NCBI GenBank assembly: GCA_002690445.1
Contig: NZER01000116.1
Span: forward strand, 1-21,532
Direction of reading: 5' to 3'
DNA length: 21,532 nucleotides
From: Candidatus Pacearchaeota archaeon
GTDB lineage: Archaea > Nanoarchaeota > Nanoarchaeia > Pacearchaeales > GW2011-AR1
The notes beneath the pieces are model-generated. The model made no database searches, was not told the origin of the DNA, and saw nothing but the letters and a program-made list of their open reading frames with translations. Below, in pieces: positions 1 to 6,740 of this stretch; positions within the stretch are counted from its first letter, which is position 1; every line of letters begins with the position of its first letter. The position numbers were made by a program, and so were the translations under genes.

Positions 1-1
1 C

Positions 2-130
2 AGCACCGTGTTCATTAAGGCAAGGGATAGGGGACACGCGCGCCGCATCGTGGAGCGGAACGGTAGCACGTGGACACGCGCTGATGAGAGCGTTGAAATG
101 GTGATTAAAAAAATTGAAAGAAGTTGCTAG
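2..130 (+). CDS. C-terminal end of an unknown protein (partial)
   Basis: The frame is open from the left edge and codes for 42 residues ending in KKIERSC before a TAG. The 5' part lies outside the window. The visible tail is very basic (an ARDRGHARR stretch) and then turns helical and charged. No family is recognised. The DNA is clearly GC-rich (runs such as cacgcgcgccgc), like the gene at 639-851 and unlike the AT-rich gene between them. It is a reading frame open to the window edge, so it could also be a chance ORF, but codon use in a GC-rich stretch and the clean stop just before a promoter make a real gene end more likely. Confidence 0.5.
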   Translation, partial: STVFIKARDRGHARRIVERNGSTWTRADESVEMVIKKIERSC

Positions 131-157
131 GTGGGACAGCGGATGTCTCACCCTCTA

Positions 158-166
158 TGTTATACT
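158..166 (+). promoter_or_regulatory. Extended -10 promoter for the HAD gene
   Basis: TGTTATACT matches the extended -10 consensus TGnTATAAT with one change. It ends 6 nt before the ATG at 173, so transcription would be expected to start at or next to the A of the start codon, giving a leaderless mRNA. No TTGACA-like -35 lies 17 nt upstream, as is usual for extended -10 promoters. The same motif occurs before 13350 and 18303. Confidence 0.55.
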
Positions 167-172
167 ACTAGC

Positions 173-634
173 ATGAAAGTTGATAAAGACAACAACAAAA
201 CAGAATTACTAGAACCAATCTTCGACATGGATGGCACGTTAGTATTTGAAGACAGAGACAGCACAAAGCTATTTGATTTTGACAATCCAAGCGCAATCCT
301 TAACCTAGAGGAAAGCGATTTAACAGTGCTAGGAAAATTAGTCAGAGATTCTGGCAAGCTATTTGATATCCTCACAGCAAGAGGCAAGAGCAATGCTCCA
401 TTCATTCGCATAGCATTAAACAAATTAGGATTCAATGTAAGACACATCATCTGCGTAGGCGTAGACATTAACTCACCAGCAGACATGGAAAAAGTAAGCG
501 CATCACAAGTCGTGATTAACAAACAAAAAATTGTCAGACTAGCACAAAGGAAACTAGTAGACAATGACGCAAGAAACCTAGAAGGATTAAACGAGCTAGG
601 TGAATTAGTAACTCAAGACCAAACAACATTTTAA
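173..634 (+). CDS. HAD-superfamily phosphohydrolase
   Basis: A 153-residue protein with haloacid-dehalogenase motifs. Motif I is FDMDGTLV at residues 17-24 (nucleophile Asp18, acid Asp20); motif II is the Thr in DILTARG; a VDNDARN stretch near the C terminus fits the metal-binding motif IV. It should hydrolyse a small phosphate ester, and phage relatives include 5' nucleotidases and polynucleotide 3' phosphatases; the substrate is not readable here. The frame extends upstream to a GTG at 131, but that lies above the promoter TGTTATACT and has no homology-like content, so the ATG at 173 was chosen. There is no Shine-Dalgarno sequence, which fits leaderless translation. The gene is AT-rich between GC-rich neighbours. 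Confidence 0.75.
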   Translation: MKVDKDNNKTELLEPIFDMDGTLVFEDRDSTKLFDFDNPSAILNLEESDLTVLGKLVRDSGKLFDILTARGKSNAPFIRIALNKLGFNVRHIICVGVDINSPADMEKVSASQVVINKQKIVRLAQRKLVDNDARNLEGLNELGELVTQDQTTF

Positions 635-638
635 TTTT

Positions 639-851
639 ATGACAAAAAAACACATGGAGTATATCGCCTCTCTCATCAGCGCCGCGAACAACGGCACTGC
701 ACCTCAACACCTCGCCACGCTAGCGGCGGCGTTCCTCGCCAAAGAGAACCCGCGCTTTGATGAAGCGCGCTTCTTCACCGCTTGCGGTCTGTGTTCTGAC
801 GGCACACCCAAGCCAGAGCGAGTGTATGGCAAGGTCAACCACTCACTCTAG
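639..851 (+). CDS. Small conserved phage protein, function unknown
   Basis: A 70-residue protein starting MTKKHMEYIA and ending close to a strong hairpin. The central NPRFDEARFFTACGL segment resembles, from memory, a widespread family of small marine and cyanophage proteins that carry an NPRFD-x2-RF-x2-ACG signature and have no assigned function. The start follows the HAD stop by 4 nt with no clear ribosome site. The gene is GC-rich, like the partial gene at the left edge and unlike the HAD gene, so these stretches may have different origins. A longer overlapping frame at 757-978 was treated as a shadow. Confidence 0.6.
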   Translation: MTKKHMEYIASLISAANNGTAPQHLATLAAAFLAKENPRFDEARFFTACGLCSDGTPKPERVYGKVNHSL

Positions 852-880
852 ATGGGCGGGGGGTAACTCCCCCCCCATTT
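852..880 (+). terminator. GC-rich hairpin after the small phage gene
   Basis: Directly after the TAG at 849-851, a stem pairs ATGGG-(C)-GGGGG with CCCCCCCCAT around a short TAAC loop, about ten pairs with one bulged C. The following ATTTAT is only a weak U tract. It is placed where a terminator is expected, between converging units. It could act in either direction. Confidence 0.5.
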
Positions 881-883
881 ATG

Positions 884-911
884 AAAAAAGTTATTCACAC
901 CCTGTGAGTAA
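884..911 (-). terminator. Intrinsic terminator of the Hsp20 unit (minus strand)
   Basis: Read on the minus strand, TTACTCACA-GGG-TGTGAATAA forms a nine-position stem with one mismatch and a 3-nt loop, followed at once by CTTTTTT. It lies 114 nt past the Hsp20 stop, on the correct strand. The arm TTATTCACA also matches the DnaA-box consensus, but the U tract favours termination. Confidence 0.5.
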
Positions 912-1024
912 TCATACGGGGGGGGTTAAATTTCAGTCTCCACTGGATTTTCGCGACCTATTAAAATTAATAAAATAATTAAAATTTGGATCGAGACCCC
1001 TTCTTTTGAAATGTGGACGATATA

Positions 1025-1390
1025 TTATTTGATATCTAGCTCAATTGGCTTCGCTTTTTCGGCTTTTTCCAGTTTTACGGTCAAAAGCCCGTCCTCATGG
1101 CTTGCGGAGAGCTTAGAGACATCCGTTTCCTCAGGAAGAAGGAAGGAATATGACGCTGTGTCGTCATCTTGTTTAGCTTGTAGGAGAACTGTCCCGTCCT
1201 TTACTGTTATTTTGATATTTTCTTTCTTAAAACCGGGTAAGGGTATACGACATTCGTAATGATCTCCATAATCTTTGGTTACAATGTTATTTTTATCTCT
1301 TCTCCAGTAGGAATGATCCCCCTCAAAGAAGGCGGTGTCCCAATTAGTAAAGAATTCGTCGAATAATCTGTTGCTTAATGTATATTTCAT
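1025..1390 (-). CDS. hsp20: Small heat shock protein (Hsp20, alpha-crystallin domain)
   Basis: A 121-residue ATP-independent holdase that should bind unfolding proteins in the cytoplasm and prevent aggregation. A short N-terminal arm (residues 1-35) is followed by an alpha-crystallin domain at about 40-115: the YECRIPLPGFKKENIKITV strands, then HEDGLLTVKLEK, the family's A-x3-DGLL-type hallmark, and a C-terminal KPIELDIK. Length is usual for bacterial and cyanophage Hsp20 proteins. The frame continues 28 codons further upstream, but the ATG at 1390 begins the conserved arm (MKYTLSNRLFDEFF) and sits just after a promoter-like TAGTATAGG, so it was chosen. It appears to be a separate transcription unit, flanked by its own promoter and terminator. 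Confidence 0.9.
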   Translation of the reverse strand: MKYTLSNRLFDEFFTNWDTAFFEGDHSYWRRDKNNIVTKDYGDHYECRIPLPGFKKENIKITVKDGTVLLQAKQDDDTASYSFLLPEETDVSKLSASHEDGLLTVKLEKAEKAKPIELDIK

Positions 1391-1404
1391 AATACCTATA
1401 CTAG
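1391..1404 (-). promoter_or_regulatory. Probable Hsp20 promoter
   Basis: On the minus strand CTAGTATAGGTATT runs into the ATG. TAGTAT ends 7 nt before the start codon, so the transcript would have almost no leader. There is no Shine-Dalgarno sequence at normal spacing. The call rests on its likeness to the TATA-type elements at the other unit starts in this window. Confidence 0.4.
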
Positions 1405-1440
1405 AGCAACAACCGTGCCAACGAAAATCCCTATAAAATG

Positions 1441-1474
1441 AAAAAAAACAATGCCTCGAGAGACATAATGGCAC
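1441..1474 (-). terminator. Possible intrinsic terminator after the GT2 operon
   Basis: On the minus strand the arms TGCC and GGCA enclose about 14 nt and are followed closely by eight T residues (the A run at 1441-1448). It lies just past the stop of the GT2 gene at 1489 and before the Hsp20 promoter, where an operon end is expected. The short stem makes it weak. Confidence 0.35.
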
Positions 1475-1488
1475 AACTCTGTGTCACA

Positions 1489-2250
1489 CTATAGCACTTT
1501 GTCCCAATGAAAACGGAGAATACCCTCAGACCAGTTCGCGCGATGCCTTCTTTCATCACACAGACGCATATTTCGAGTAGGGTTTCGACCTAAGGAGTCC
1601 TCAGTTTCGCCAACGAGTAGTCTTTTGAGGCTAATGTTGTCAGAAACGAGCCAAGGATCTTTGGTATTTTCATCTAACTGAAGATCGCTAACGAATTGTT
1701 TTAATTTATAGAAAATATGTATGTCTGTTCCCCCATAATGCCCGCAAAAGTCTTCATCGTGACCACCAGTTTTCCAAAAAGCGTCTTTAGCGATCAACAT
1801 TATTCCGGGATGAATAGATTTAAGGCTTTTGTCTACGTCAAAGCGCTCACCATTGGGAGAAATGACACAGTGTTCGTGGAATTTGTAAACTGCATTCTCT
1901 TTTGCTTCATTTTTGACGAATTCGACGAGGTTGACTGCCCCTTCGGGAGTGAGAACTGTGTCCATGTCGAGTTGAAGCAACCACTTTCCTTCGGCCACGC
2001 TAAAAGCGAGGTTCCGGGCGCCACCTACGTTCCATGGAATGTCTTCTCTAATGACGTAGGCCTCTATTTCGACGTTTTGATGCTTGATTAGATTCTTTAT
2101 CGCAGGGAATTTTTTAGATCCATCGTCAATTATTGTAAATTTTATGTTTTTTAATACGTCAAGGGGGTACAACTTCCAAGCTTCTATGTGTTTTTGAAGA
2201 GCTTCGCCTTGATTGTAGTAGGTAAGACAGATATTTATTAATTTAGACAT
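1489..2250 (-). CDS. GT2-family glycosyltransferase
   Basis: A 253-residue GT-A-fold glycosyltransferase. The N-terminal beta strand (INICLTYYNQGE) leads to the nucleotide-binding IIDDGS (residues 40-45). NVGGARNLA at 74-82 is typical of GT2 enzymes, and LDMDTVL carries the metal-binding DxD at 95-97. A later GGHDEDFCGHYGGTD stretch fits the catalytic-base (ED) region. No transmembrane segment is visible, so it is soluble. It should transfer a sugar from a nucleotide sugar to an unknown acceptor. It is the last gene of a three-gene minus-strand operon, 14 nt after its neighbour. TATAAT on the minus strand ends 6 nt before its ATG, so it may also have its own leaderless transcript. Confidence 0.82.
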   Translation of the reverse strand: MSKLINICLTYYNQGEALQKHIEAWKLYPLDVLKNIKFTIIDDGSKKFPAIKNLIKHQNVEIEAYVIREDIPWNVGGARNLAFSVAEGKWLLQLDMDTVLTPEGAVNLVEFVKNEAKENAVYKFHEHCVISPNGERFDVDKSLKSIHPGIMLIAKDAFWKTGGHDEDFCGHYGGTDIHIFYKLKQFVSDLQLDENTKDPWLVSDNISLKRLLVGETEDSLGRNPTRNMRLCDERRHRANWSEGILRFHWDKVL

Positions 2251-2262
2251 CTAATTATTATA
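2251..2262 (-). promoter_or_regulatory. Possible internal promoter before the last GT2 gene
   Basis: On the minus strand a perfect TATAAT (2262 to 2257) is followed by AATTAG and then the ATG at 2250, the same 6-nt spacing seen before 173 and 13350. The gap is AT-rich and lies inside an apparent operon, and no TGn precedes the hexamer, so it could be chance. Confidence 0.3.
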
Positions 2263-2264
2263 TT

Positions 2265-3188
2265 TTATTTTTTTGATTTATCAAAAAGATCCACTTGGTC
2301 TAAAGGATGAACGGGAATGACGAGAGATTTGTCTATTGAGCTTCTTCTTTGCTGTCTTAGGCGTTTTTTCTCAGAAATATATTCGGCAATACCCTTCGTT
2401 ACCTCTTTTTGGCTTGGCGGCGCACTAAATATATCTATTTTTTTCTTTTTCATCATCTCTAAAAGCGACCAATAGGTATTTCTTTGAAAACTAATTCTGT
2501 TTTGATCCATTCCATTAGAGACACTCTCTTCATGAATGTAATAAAAGTGTACTGGGACGTTGCTTGTGTGTGCTATAGGCTCTTGATTGTTAAAAATTCT
2601 TAAATGATGCCAAGTTAATAGGTCTTCATAACCACAATTGTTTATTTTGTCCTCTGGAAAGAACTCTCCGTTGGGAGGAAGGAAGTCGCAGTGGAATAAT
2701 GTGGCCCATGGACCGAACTGAAGGTTACTTGCGGCGCTAGTTGCTTTTTTGCTGCTTTGTTTTTTCCATGAATCTGTTGAATTATCTCGCTTGAATCTAT
2801 GCCATGCACCAACAACATATGGATTTTGTTCTTTTATGGCTGTTTCTATCATTTTTGGTCGTTCGTGGGTCATTTCATCGTCTGCGTCCATCATGAGTAT
2901 GGCAGGATACTCGTCTTTGAAGTTGTGAGCCTCTTTGATTACTCTATTTTTGGCCTCACCCACTGTTGAAGCCTTGGGGTAGTCGAAGACATGTACCTTT
3001 TTCGCAGAACTTTGCGGCATATACTCTATTATTTCTAATATTGTATTATCTGTGGAGCAATCGTTTCCTATAAGGAGTATCCAGTCTTCATCTTTGAGTG
3101 AAAAATTTAAGCTATCGAAACATCTTTTAATATAGCCTTCTGCATTATAGGCAGAAATCAGCACCTGAAAGCCTCTTTTAGACCACAT
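2265..3188 (-). CDS. GT2-family glycosyltransferase (active-site motif intact)
   Basis: A 307-residue GT-A glycosyltransferase. It starts with the FQVLISAYNAEGYI strand, then NDCSTDNT (42-49) for nucleotide binding and MMDADDEMT with the DxD at 101-103. A FGPWATLFHCDFLPP block and a YEDLLTW block follow in the acceptor half; the C-terminal tail (about 260-307) is basic and probably flexible. It is clearly a paralogue of the adjacent upstream gene (3178-4005): both share the WILxIG, HxFDY, EMTxERP, VVGxW and GPWATLFH blocks in the same order. Its start overlaps the upstream stop by 11 nt, implying translational coupling. Donor and acceptor are unknown. Confidence 0.85.
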   Translation of the reverse strand: MWSKRGFQVLISAYNAEGYIKRCFDSLNFSLKDEDWILLIGNDCSTDNTILEIIEYMPQSSAKKVHVFDYPKASTVGEAKNRVIKEAHNFKDEYPAILMMDADDEMTHERPKMIETAIKEQNPYVVGAWHRFKRDNSTDSWKKQSSKKATSAASNLQFGPWATLFHCDFLPPNGEFFPEDKINNCGYEDLLTWHHLRIFNNQEPIAHTSNVPVHFYYIHEESVSNGMDQNRISFQRNTYWSLLEMMKKKKIDIFSAPPSQKEVTKGIAEYISEKKRLRQQRRSSIDKSLVIPVHPLDQVDLFDKSKK

Positions 3189-4005
3189 CCTTCAATATAT
3201 CATTACCCTTCTCTAATTGCGACTTTATTCCTAAGAAAAGTTTAGTTTCTTTCTGTTCATAGTCTTCTGGATCGTCTTGTGGGTTAAAGAAGGAGAAGTC
3301 ATTTGTTGTTTGTTCGTCTCTAATCGTAGCCTGTCCCCCGAATGAGCAACGAATACCAGAGCATTCGCGGCCACTATATTTATGTACACAATCAAAATCT
3401 CTGACATGAGGAGTAGGTTTAATGTCTTGTATGTGTTTTAATTGTTTCCATGCAAGTACATCTCTTCCTTTATTGACTGTTTCATAAAATAATTTATTAT
3501 CTTTAGGTAGCGCGCTGATATGGAACAAAGTGGCCCATGGCCCATAGAAGTCGGAATCTGCCGCTTCTTTTGAAGAATAACCGCTCTGTGACGTTTCGGC
3601 CTTCCAGCCTCCTACCACCCAAGGTACATCATAAGTTAATGCAGTAAATACCATCATAGGCCGCTCCATTGTCATCTCTCCATCAGGCTCAGTAAAGAGA
3701 ATCAGCGGGTAGTTTTCTCCGAAGTCGTGTAATTCATTTATTAGTTTATTTTCGTTTACCCCTTTTTTCTCATGATAATCATAATCAAAAAGATGGATTT
3801 TATCGGCCGACGAATTCTCTGCGTATTTACCTATTTCTATTAAAGTGTCATCTTGGCTATCTGCGTCACCGATAACTAAAATCCATTTTACTTCTTTATT
3901 GAATTCATTCATTGCTGAATCGATACTGGATAAGCAGTTATGAATAGTTTTTCCGTTATTCCTTGTAGAGACTACTACTTGATAGGCGATTTTCTTGAGA
4001 TTCAT
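3178..4005 (-). CDS. GT2-like protein with altered DxD, paralogue of its neighbour
   Basis: A 275-residue protein of the GT2 fold and first gene of the minus-strand operon. It keeps the GT2 layout (YQVVVSTRNNGKTI; WILVIGDADSQDDT at 41-54; EMTMERP; GPWATLFH) but where the paralogue has DADDE it has EPDGE (106-110), so the first metal-binding Asp is Glu and the spacing residue is Pro. It may be inactive, use another metal geometry, or serve as a partner of the intact enzyme. Its C-terminal half has five cysteines, including HKYSGRECSGIRC, absent from the paralogue. The start is set by the ATG 49 nt from the divergent plus-strand operon. Confidence 0.75.
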   Translation of the reverse strand: MNLKKIAYQVVVSTRNNGKTIHNCLSSIDSAMNEFNKEVKWILVIGDADSQDDTLIEIGKYAENSSADKIHLFDYDYHEKKGVNENKLINELHDFGENYPLILFTEPDGEMTMERPMMVFTALTYDVPWVVGGWKAETSQSGYSSKEAADSDFYGPWATLFHISALPKDNKLFYETVNKGRDVLAWKQLKHIQDIKPTPHVRDFDCVHKYSGRECSGIRCSFGGQATIRDEQTTNDFSFFNPQDDPEDYEQKETKLFLGIKSQLEKGNDILKDVV

Positions 4006-4054
4006 ATTTTTGTTGATTTATATTGGGTGTTACCTTATATTATATATAGGAAAC
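4006..4054. promoter_or_regulatory. Divergent promoter region between the two sugar operons
   Basis: Only 49 nt separate the diverging start codons at 4005 (minus) and 4055 (plus). Plus strand: TATATA at 4043-4048 ends 6 nt before the ATG, and the spacer GGAAAC can also serve as a ribosome site. Minus strand: TATAAATC (TATAAA at 4022 to 4017) lies 11 nt before the ATG and resembles the T4 late-promoter box TATAAATA. Both operons are probably switched on from here. Confidence 0.5.
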
Positions 4055-4750
4055 ATGAAAAGCTTCATATTTTGTACATGTTATATTGGAAGTGAGGAAG
4101 CAAGGCTAAAAAGATACGAAAAATGGATCAACTACTATAAGGGCATCCCTTTTTCGGACGATAAGCCTCTCTTCGTTATAGATGACGGCTCGGACGAGGA
4201 GTATTTGCGTGAACTTGCAGACGTTAGGATAGACGAGGGAAACCTAGAACACGCTCCGGATAGTAAGCAATCAACCTTGTATCACTTTAAGGAAAGAGTG
4301 GGAATTAATCCCGAAGATAACGTTCCCGGCCTGTTTGGGAGCACCCTAGGGTGGTATAGGAGTTTCTTTTATAGTCTGGAAATCGCATCCAAGTTCGGAT
4401 ACGATAAAATCATACATCTTGAATCTGATGCATATTTGATTACCCAGAAGGTCTGTGACTATATAGATTCACTAAAGACTGGATGGACCTCTCTCTATTG
4501 TCCACGTTATACATTCCCCGAAACTTCTATACAGATTATTTGCGAAGACCAATTCGATGTTTTTAGAAAAATGGTAGACAAGCCGCTAGAGAGCTACCGA
4601 ACGAGCCAAGCGGAAAACATTATCCCCTTTACCCACGTGGAGGACAGTTTTATTGGAGATAGATATGGGGAAATGACCTCAATGCAGCTACCGGGCATAG
4701 ACTACTATAACCAATGTAACTTTAGAACTAATTTAAAATTTAAGAACTAA
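4055..4750 (+). CDS. Probable GT-A-type glycosyltransferase
   Basis: A 231-residue protein, first gene of the plus-strand sugar operon. The strand MKSFIFCTCYIGS is followed by FVIDDGSDEEYL (40-51), a nucleotide-binding-like motif, and by KIIHLESDAYLI (118-129), in which ESDAY occupies the DxD place. GWTSLYCPRYTFPE and HVEDSFIGDRYGE follow in the acceptor half. The family is not recognised by name, but the two acidic motifs, spacing and context support a sugar-nucleotide-dependent transferase. The frame extends 20 codons upstream into the divergent promoter; the ATG at 4055, with AGGA 5 nt before it, is the better start. It ends 1 nt before rmlA. Confidence 0.65.
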   Translation: MKSFIFCTCYIGSEEARLKRYEKWINYYKGIPFSDDKPLFVIDDGSDEEYLRELADVRIDEGNLEHAPDSKQSTLYHFKERVGINPEDNVPGLFGSTLGWYRSFFYSLEIASKFGYDKIIHLESDAYLITQKVCDYIDSLKTGWTSLYCPRYTFPETSIQIICEDQFDVFRKMVDKPLESYRTSQAENIIPFTHVEDSFIGDRYGEMTSMQLPGIDYYNQCNFRTNLKFKN

Positions 4751-4751
4751 T

Positions 4752-5624
4752 ATGAAAGGTATCATTTTAGCTGCTGGTAGAGGTTCTAGGTTATACCCTA
4801 CCTCTCTTGCTGTAAACAAACAGCTTATGCCTATTTACGATAAGCCTATGATTTATTATCCATTAACCACATTAATAGAAAATAGAATAGATGACATTTG
4901 TATTATTTGTAATCCTGAGGCTTTATCTAGTTTTAAGGATTTACTGGGAGATGGACATAGGTATGGAGCGAAGATAACCTACAAAGTCCAGAGGGAGCCC
5001 AAGGGCATAGCTGAATCGTTTATAATTGCTAGCTCTTTTTTATCTAAGGCAGATGGAGTTACCTTGATATTGGGAGATAACATATTTTACGGAGCGAAAG
5101 ATGTTTTTGATCAGGCATTTCTAGACTTTGGAAGCGGAGCAACCGTGTTCGGGTATAGGGTACATGATCCAGAGAGATATGGCGTTGTGGAATTTGATGA
5201 AAACGGGAAGGCCTTATCGATACAAGAAAAGCCAAAAAAACCCAAAAGCGACTACGCTATTCCCGGGTTTTATATCTTCGATAATGATGTGGTGGATATA
5301 GCAATGAACCTAAAGCCCTCTAAACGGGGCGAGCTTGAGATTACAGACGTTATCAAGGGCTACCTAAGGAAAGGGTCTCTAAGAGTGCGTAAACTCCCCA
5401 GAGGGACAGCGTGGCTCGATGCGGGTACATGTGGAAGCTTCTACGATAGCTCTTCGTATGTTCAGGCCATTGAAAAGCGTCAAGGCATCAAAATTGGATG
5501 TCCCGAAGAGGCGGCATACATTAATGGATTCCTAACGAAAACTGAGTTAAGAAAAATTACCAGACAAACTCCGAACTCTGAATATAAAGATTATCTCAAA
5601 AAAATAATAAAAAATGAAGAATAA
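4752..5624 (+). CDS. rmlA: Glucose-1-phosphate thymidylyltransferase
   Basis: A 290-residue enzyme making dTDP-glucose and pyrophosphate from dTTP and glucose-1-phosphate, the first step towards dTDP-rhamnose and other 6-deoxysugars. The signature loop is LAAGRGSRLYP (6-16), followed by NKQLMPIYDKPMIYYPL (22-38), the Q-x4-GIAESF region at 80-90, and the metal-binding Asp in LGDNIFYG (107-114). Later ITDV and GTAWLDAGT blocks are also canonical. Length equals that of bacterial RmlA (about 290). It works with RmlB at 9568 and probably with the reductase at 5823. Its last 11 nt overlap the next small gene. Confidence 0.95.
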   Translation: MKGIILAAGRGSRLYPTSLAVNKQLMPIYDKPMIYYPLTTLIENRIDDICIICNPEALSSFKDLLGDGHRYGAKITYKVQREPKGIAESFIIASSFLSKADGVTLILGDNIFYGAKDVFDQAFLDFGSGATVFGYRVHDPERYGVVEFDENGKALSIQEKPKKPKSDYAIPGFYIFDNDVVDIAMNLKPSKRGELEITDVIKGYLRKGSLRVRKLPRGTAWLDAGTCGSFYDSSSYVQAIEKRQGIKIGCPEEAAYINGFLTKTELRKITRQTPNSEYKDYLKKIIKNEE

Positions 5625-5826
5625 TGATAAGTCCTATAACTCCTGTCAGTCCCCTATACCCCCTCACCTCACGCCCGAGGAAAAAGAAGAGTGGGAGAAG
5701 GAGCTCGAATGGCAGAGACAAGAAATGGAAAGGCGGAGAAAAGAAGGAAAGTACGACCAAAAGCCCAGAAAGAAAAGTTTAGGCTGGAAAAGAATTAGAA
5801 ATATGTTCAGAAGGAGAAAAGCGTGA
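5614..5826 (+). CDS. Small highly charged protein of unknown function
   Basis: A 70-residue protein. Residues 1-20 are polar with PIPPHLTPEE; about 21-47 form a strongly charged helix (EEWEKELEWQRQEMERRRKEG), and the tail is very basic (RKKSLGWKRIRNMFRRRKA). It overlaps the end of rmlA by 11 nt and the start of the reductase by 4 nt (GTGA), so it is embedded in the operon and almost certainly translated. The basic tail could bind nucleic acid or membrane phospholipid; no family is recognised and no function is proposed. Confidence 0.6.
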   Translation: MKNNDKSYNSCQSPIPPHLTPEEKEEWEKELEWQRQEMERRRKEGKYDQKPRKKSLGWKRIRNMFRRRKA

Positions 5827-6740
5827 TACTACTAATTGGAGGCACGGGCTATGTCGGAAGCCAGTTTTCTTCTGAACTAACGTCGAGAGGTATAGAATAC
5901 ATAAATCTTACTAGGAGTGAGAGTGACTATTATAATTATACCTTACTTTACCAAATGCTTAGAGAGCTTAAGCCTAGTTTTCTTATTAACTGCGCTGGTT
6001 ATACCGGCAAGCCAAATGTAGATGCTTGCGAGGTTTTTCAGGAAGACACCTTCAGGGGGAACGTTACTTTACCTGCGGTTATAGCGAAAGCCTGCCAAAT
6101 GGCACGGGTTCCTTGGGGTCATGTATCTTCCGGCTGTATCTACAACGGATATGACAAAAGATTTCAAGAGGATGATGGGCCCAATTTTTGTTTTGATATA
6201 CCTCCATGTAGTTATTATAGCGGAACTAAAGCTCTGGGAGAGCAAAGGATTAAAGAGGTTGGTGGGGAATACTACATCTGGAGACTCAGAATTCCCTTCG
6301 ATGAGCATAGCGGCGAAAGGAACTATCTAAGTAAACTAATAAAATATGAAAGATTACTAAACCTTAAGAACTCAGTTTCTCATCGCTCTGATTTCGTGAA
6401 TTACTGTTTGGACCTGTGGTTAAATAATTGTGACTATGGAATCTATAATGTCGTTAACTCTAACCCCCTGTCAACCGAGCAGGTAACAAACAAAATAAAC
6501 AAAATCCTTAATCTAGGAAAAGAATTTAAGTTTTTCGAAAATGAAAAAGAAATGTACAAAAAGGCAGCCTCTACCCCTAGGTCTAATTGCATTCTAGATA
6601 ACTCCAAACTAAAAAAACAATTAGGCAAACATGGCATCAAGGTCCGAACTACCACTCAAGCCCTAGAGGAAGCTCTTACAAATTGGAGAGGAGAAGAAAT
6701 AGATGAAAATAGCGGTATTGACAGCGCTTTTTGGAAGTAG
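5823..6740 (+). CDS. NRS/ER-like (or RmlD-like) nucleotide-sugar epimerase/reductase
   Basis: A 305-residue extended short-chain dehydrogenase. LIGGTGYVGS (4-13) is the NAD(P)-binding loop and Y132-x3-K136 (YYSGTKALGE) the catalytic pair. Several stretches look closer to plant and mimivirus bifunctional dTDP/UDP-4-keto-6-deoxyglucose 3,5-epimerase/4-reductase (NRS/ER) than to ordinary RmlD: SSGCIYNGYD (102-111), the EDDGPNF segment (116-122), RNYLSKLIKY (166-175), and TPRSNCILDNSKLKK (251-265). If so, one protein replaces both RmlC and RmlD; no rmlC is seen in the window. It begins with GTG, overlapping the upstream stop as GTGA, and its tail overlaps the next gene by 38 nt. A plain dTDP-4-keto-rhamnose reductase is the alternative. 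Confidence 0.75.
   Translation: MILLIGGTGYVGSQFSSELTSRGIEYINLTRSESDYYNYTLLYQMLRELKPSFLINCAGYTGKPNVDACEVFQEDTFRGNVTLPAVIAKACQMARVPWGHVSSGCIYNGYDKRFQEDDGPNFCFDIPPCSYYSGTKALGEQRIKEVGGEYYIWRLRIPFDEHSGERNYLSKLIKYERLLNLKNSVSHRSDFVNYCLDLWLNNCDYGIYNVVNSNPLSTEQVTNKINKILNLGKEFKFFENEKEMYKKAASTPRSNCILDNSKLKKQLGKHGIKVRTTTQALEEALTNWRGEEIDENSGIDSAFWK

Noticed and set aside
131..172. Upstream GTG start for the HAD gene at 131
   Set aside because: The added 14 residues lie upstream of the extended -10 element and add nothing family-like; the ATG at 173 fits the HAD N terminus.
891..911. DnaA-box pair (TTATTCACA and an inverted near copy) as a replication origin
   Set aside because: Only one arm matches the consensus, no AT-rich unwinding repeats or further boxes follow, and the T run behind it on the minus strand fits a terminator better.
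1011..1259. Plus-strand frame of 82 codons over the Hsp20 gene
   Set aside because: It is antisense to a clear alpha-crystallin domain and has no recognisable features.
1717..2091. Plus-strand frame of 124 codons over the GT2 gene
   Set aside because: It mirrors the GT2 coding sequence, including its DxD region, and has no features of its own.
3995..4054. Earlier start for the first plus-strand glycosyltransferase
   Set aside because: It would begin inside the opposing gene and use the hydrophobic FIFLLIYIGCYLILYIG, an AT-rich read of the divergent promoter, not a true signal peptide; AGGA before 4055 marks the better start.
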